NCBI GenBank assembly: GCA_017617235.1
Contig: JAFZWQ010000008.1
Coordinates: forward strand, 36,694-100,693
DNA length: 64,000 nt
Direction of reading: 5' to 3'
DNA from: Bacteroidaceae bacterium
Lineage (GTDB): Bacteria > Bacteroidota > Bacteroidia > Bacteroidales > Bacteroidaceae
Within the stretch, counting starts at the first letter, position 1. Every line of letters begins with the position of its first letter. This document shows, one piece after another, positions 61,753 through 64,000 of this stretch. The notes under the pieces are model-generated. The model was not told the origin of the DNA. It made no database searches and saw only the letters and a list, made by a program, of their open reading frames with translations. The translations under genes and the position numbers were made by a program.

Positions 61753-62366
61753 AATCGTATCTGTTTAATGAATTCTTTTAATTTTTCTACATCTTTGACG
61801 GCTGGGTAGAGTTCGAAGCGGGAGTTGAGGTCAATGCCTATGCACTTGGGATGATTAAACGCTTTAACTCGTTCTGCATCATCGGAGCCGATACCACCGC
61901 TGAGCAGGAACGGTGTTTTGCCGGTGTAGGACTTGAGTACGCTCCAGTCGAACTTCTCGCCATTGCCACCAACCATCTTGCCCTTAGTGTCGAAGAGAAA
62001 GTAATCGACAATCCCTTCGTAGGGCTTCGTTGCTTCAAGGTCGGCGGTAGTGGCGATGTTGAAGGCCTTGATTGTGGCGATACTATCGCCACATACAGAA
62101 CTAAGCTGGCGGATGTAGTCTGGCGATTCGTGGCCATGTAGTTGGATAGCGTCAAGGGCGTAATCTTGCACTTTCTGCATGATTTCTTCAATGCTGGCAT
62201 CGACAAAAACACCGACACGCTTGCATTGTGTGGGCAGATAGGCGGGGCGTTCGCTGACGTAACGACTGGACTTAGGCCAGAAGATAAAGCCCATCAAGTC
62301 GATGCCGAGAGCCTCGACCTCGCGGATATTCTCCGCCTCACGCATACCACAGACCTTTACTATCAT
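61749..62366 (-). CDS. trpF: Phosphoribosylanthranilate isomerase
   Basis: 205 residues from the ATG at 62366. The open frame runs to 62597, but the upstream part overlaps trpC and has no family similarity. Catalytic Cys in [12 protein letters not shown], and Asp in [34 protein letters not shown] near the end. It overlaps trpC and trpA by 4 nt each (ATGA), a coupled trio. Confidence 0.96.
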   Translation of the reverse strand: MIVKVCGMREAENIREVEALGIDLMGFIFWPKSSRYVSERPAYLPTQCKRVGVFVDASIEEIMQKVQDYALDAIQLHGHESPDYIRQLSSVCGDSIATIKAFNIATTADLEATKPYEGIVDYFLFDTKGKMVGGNGEKFDWSVLKSYTGKTPFLLSGGIGSDDAERVKAFNHPKCIGIDLNSRFELYPAVKDVEKLKEFIKQIRL

Positions 62367-63151
62367 AGCTTCGAGATGAATTCGTTTAATGCCTTGCCAG
62401 GGTCGGCGGTCTTCATGAAGTTCTCGCCGATGAGGAAACCACGGAAGCCGGCTTGGCGCAAGGCTTTCACTGTCTCGGGGTTCGAGATGCCGCTTTCGCT
62501 GACCTTCACGGCATCCTTGGGCAGGAGTGCGGCCAGGCGGAAGGAGTTCTGGACGTCGGTGACGAAGGAGCCGAGGTTGCGGTTGTTGATGCCGCACATG
62601 TCGGGTTCCAGTTCAGCATATTCCAGTTCAGGTTCGCTATGCATCTCGAGCAACACCTCCAGACCCAGGTTATGGGCGGTGGTGAGCAGCGACTTGCACT
62701 CCTGTTTCGACAGGTCGGCGGCAATCAGCAGCACGGCACTGGCGCCACAGAGACGGGCCTGGAAAAGCTGGTACTCGTCGATGACGAAGTTCTTGTAGAG
62801 GATGGGTATCTGCACGCCAGCATGACGAGCCGTCTTGATAAACTCGTCGCGGCCGCCAAAATACTTCTCATCGGTGAGGATGCTCAGGGCGGCGGCACCA
62901 TTCTGCTGATAGCTCAGGGGGATGATATCGGCCTGTCCGTCTTCCTTGATCCAGCCTTTCGAGGGCGACTTGCGCTTGAATTCGGCGATGATGCCGGAAT
63001 CAGAAGCCGTCAGGGCTTGCGACATCGAGGCTACGCTGAAGTCGAGCAGCGGCTCTACGCGACGATGAATCTCCCGTTCGCTGAGCTCTGCCTTGAAGCG
63101 CTCTACCTCGACGCGCTTGTGCGCTACGATTTCTTGTAGGATATCTTGCAT
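62363..63151 (-). CDS. trpC: Indole-3-glycerol phosphate synthase
   Basis: 262 residues. It closes the indole ring from CdRP. Catalytic Lys region IIAEFKRKSPSKGWI; DEKYFGGRDEFIKTAR, ILYKNFVIDEYQLFQA, CGINNRNLGSF and VSESGI complete the motif set. It is separated from trpD by 37 bp containing an 18-bp palindrome. Confidence 0.97.
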   Translation of the reverse strand: MQDILQEIVAHKRVEVERFKAELSEREIHRRVEPLLDFSVASMSQALTASDSGIIAEFKRKSPSKGWIKEDGQADIIPLSYQQNGAAALSILTDEKYFGGRDEFIKTARHAGVQIPILYKNFVIDEYQLFQARLCGASAVLLIAADLSKQECKSLLTTAHNLGLEVLLEMHSEPELEYAELEPDMCGINNRNLGSFVTDVQNSFRLAALLPKDAVKVSESGISNPETVKALRQAGFRGFLIGENFMKTADPGKALNEFISKL

Positions 63152-63159
63152 AATTTTAT

Positions 63160-63177
63160 CGTTATAACGTTATAACG
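63160..63177. repeat. 18-bp perfect palindrome between trpD and trpC
   Basis: CGTTATAACGTTATAACG reads the same on both strands and consists of two GTTATAAC units. It lies in the 37-bp gap between trpD and trpC and leaves little room for other signals. Confidence 0.7.
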
Positions 63178-63188
63178 TGATTTCGTTA

Positions 63189-64000
63189 TTACGAATTCAG
63201 TTCCACGAACTTCTTGAACGTACGCAGGGCAGCACCGCTGTCGATAGATTCGCGGGCGATGGCGATGCACTCCTCGATGCTCTTTTCGCCCTTCTCGAGG
63301 ACTTGGATGCCGAAGGCGGCGTTGGCCAGAACGATGTTCTTCTGGGCGGGGAGGGCGCGGTTCTCGAGGACACTGTCGAAGATGGCTGCGGCCTCTTCCT
63401 CGGTAGCACCGCCGACGAGCTCCTCGGGTTTGGCAATGTCGAAGCCAAGATCCTGGGGCTTGAAGATGCGCTCGTAGTTCTTCGTGGTCACCTTGAAGTC
63501 GCCCGTCAGCGAAATCTCGTCGTAGCCGTCGATGGAGTTCACGATGCCGTAGTCGATGCCGATCTTCTGGTACACCTGGTTGTAGAGGCGCATCTGGTCG
63601 AGGTTGGCAACGCCGAGCAGCTGACACTTCGGCTGGCTGGGATTGACCAGCGGACCAAGCAGATTGAAGATGGTGGGGAACTGGAGGGCCTTGCGGATGG
63701 GGCCGACGAACTTCATGGCCTTGGCGAAGAGCTGGGCGTGCAGATAGACGATGCCAGCCTCGTCGAGCGAGCGGTTCAGACGGTCGATATCGTCGGTGAA
63801 TTTGATGCCGTGGTGCTGGATGACGTTTGAAGCGCCTGATACGGAAGTTGCTGCGTAGTTACCGTGTTTAGCCACCTTGTAGCCTGCACCAGCAATCACA
63901 AAGCAGCTAGTGGTCGAGATGTTAAAGGTGTTCTTACGATCGCCACCAGTACCTACCACGTCGATATAACGGTCTGCATTCAGGATGGCAGGCACGCCCG
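63189..64000 (-). CDS. trpD: Anthranilate phosphoribosyltransferase, 5' end outside window
   Basis: About 270 residues are visible, ending FKKFVELNS; the frame is still open at the window end, so the N-terminal roughly 60-70 residues are missing. It joins anthranilate and PRPP. Motifs are the PRPP-binding DVVGTGGDRKNTFNISTTS, KHGNYAATSVSGASNVI and LHAQLFAKAMKFVGPIRKAL. In Bacteroidales the genes upstream are usually trpG, trpE and trpB. Confidence 0.96.
   Translation of the reverse strand, partial: GVPAILNADRYIDVVGTGGDRKNTFNISTTSCFVIAGAGYKVAKHGNYAATSVSGASNVIQHHGIKFTDDIDRLNRSLDEAGIVYLHAQLFAKAMKFVGPIRKALQFPTIFNLLGPLVNPSQPKCQLLGVANLDQMRLYNQVYQKIGIDYGIVNSIDGYDEISLTGDFKVTTKNYERIFKPQDLGFDIAKPEELVGGATEEEAAAIFDSVLENRALPAQKNIVLANAAFGIQVLEKGEKSIEECIAIARESIDSGAALRTFKKFVELNS

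Noticed and set aside
62367-62597. 77-residue extension of trpF
   Set aside because: It overlaps trpC entirely, is rich in Arg and Pro as expected of a shadow frame, and trpF homologues start at the 62366 ATG.

Overview
The window looks like chromosome of a Bacteroidales bacterium, most likely Prevotella or a close relative. The grounds are: many promoters of the Bacteroidetes type (TTTG, 19-21 bp, TAnnTTTG); type IX secretion features (a PorZ-like protein and several C-terminal sorting tails); meso-diaminopimelate dehydrogenase; BACON and BspA-type surface proteins; DUF4271 and DUF4294 genes; and gene orders usual in this group (DUF4271-hemD-rnpA-yidD-tatD, leuS-yitT-rdgB-porZ, trpD-C-F-A). 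The species cannot be fixed from the sequence alone.

Layout. 0-9.1 kb: two exported proteins (one cut by the window edge), nadA, a TrmH-type RNA methylase, a REP-associated tyrosine transposase preceded by a tiny coupled gene, then an AT-rich pair (BspA-like leucine-rich repeat protein and a small exported protein). 9.1-10.1 kb: no protein gene, but a structured non-coding RNA (copy A) and an inverted-repeat/AT-rich module. 10.1-19.3 kb: core genes (SDR, DUF4294, ddh, a C1 peptidase, tatD, yidD, rnpA, hemD, DUF4271, LOG, metK, tRNA-Leu). 19.5-22.3 kb: S24-type repressor, a 47-aa membrane peptide and an LtaS-like sulfatase-fold enzyme. 22.5-35.2 kb: a long plus-strand run from leuS through two YitT proteins, an rdgB-porZ fusion, aroQ, an O-methyltransferase, rbfA, a LolE-like permease, a sulfatase maturase and an mdsC-like sugar kinase. 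35.2-36.3 kb: a second RNA and repeat module (copy B), in the opposite orientation to copy A. 36.3-38.8 kb: an AT-rich accessory cluster of small membrane and lipoprotein genes. 38.9-61 kb: polysaccharide and mucin-glycan enzymes (GH29, sialate O-acetylesterase, GH2, GH76) mixed with a Y-family polymerase plus small partner, mutS, a secreted nuclease-fold protein, lgt, a BACON lipoprotein, ychF, and Lrp/metY/cysK. 61-64 kb: trpA-F-C-D, with trpD cut by the window end.

The strongest unexplained signal is the pair of RNA modules. Copies A (about 9205-9463, minus) and B (about 36014-36260, plus) each have a full promoter, a five-helix rod whose paired arms differ in sequence between copies but stay complementary, and a terminator hairpin just before an AT-rich accessory gene. 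Each is preceded by inverted arms made of three short half-sites around an AT-rich core, and further upstream by a shared 27-bp REP-like sequence. Other points of interest are an rdgB frame running without a stop into a PorZ-like protein that keeps its own signal peptide, a transposase gene carrying two REP-like hairpins in frame, and dispersed TTGAAAATTGAAGATTG-type minirepeats that enter coding sequences and supply gene termini.
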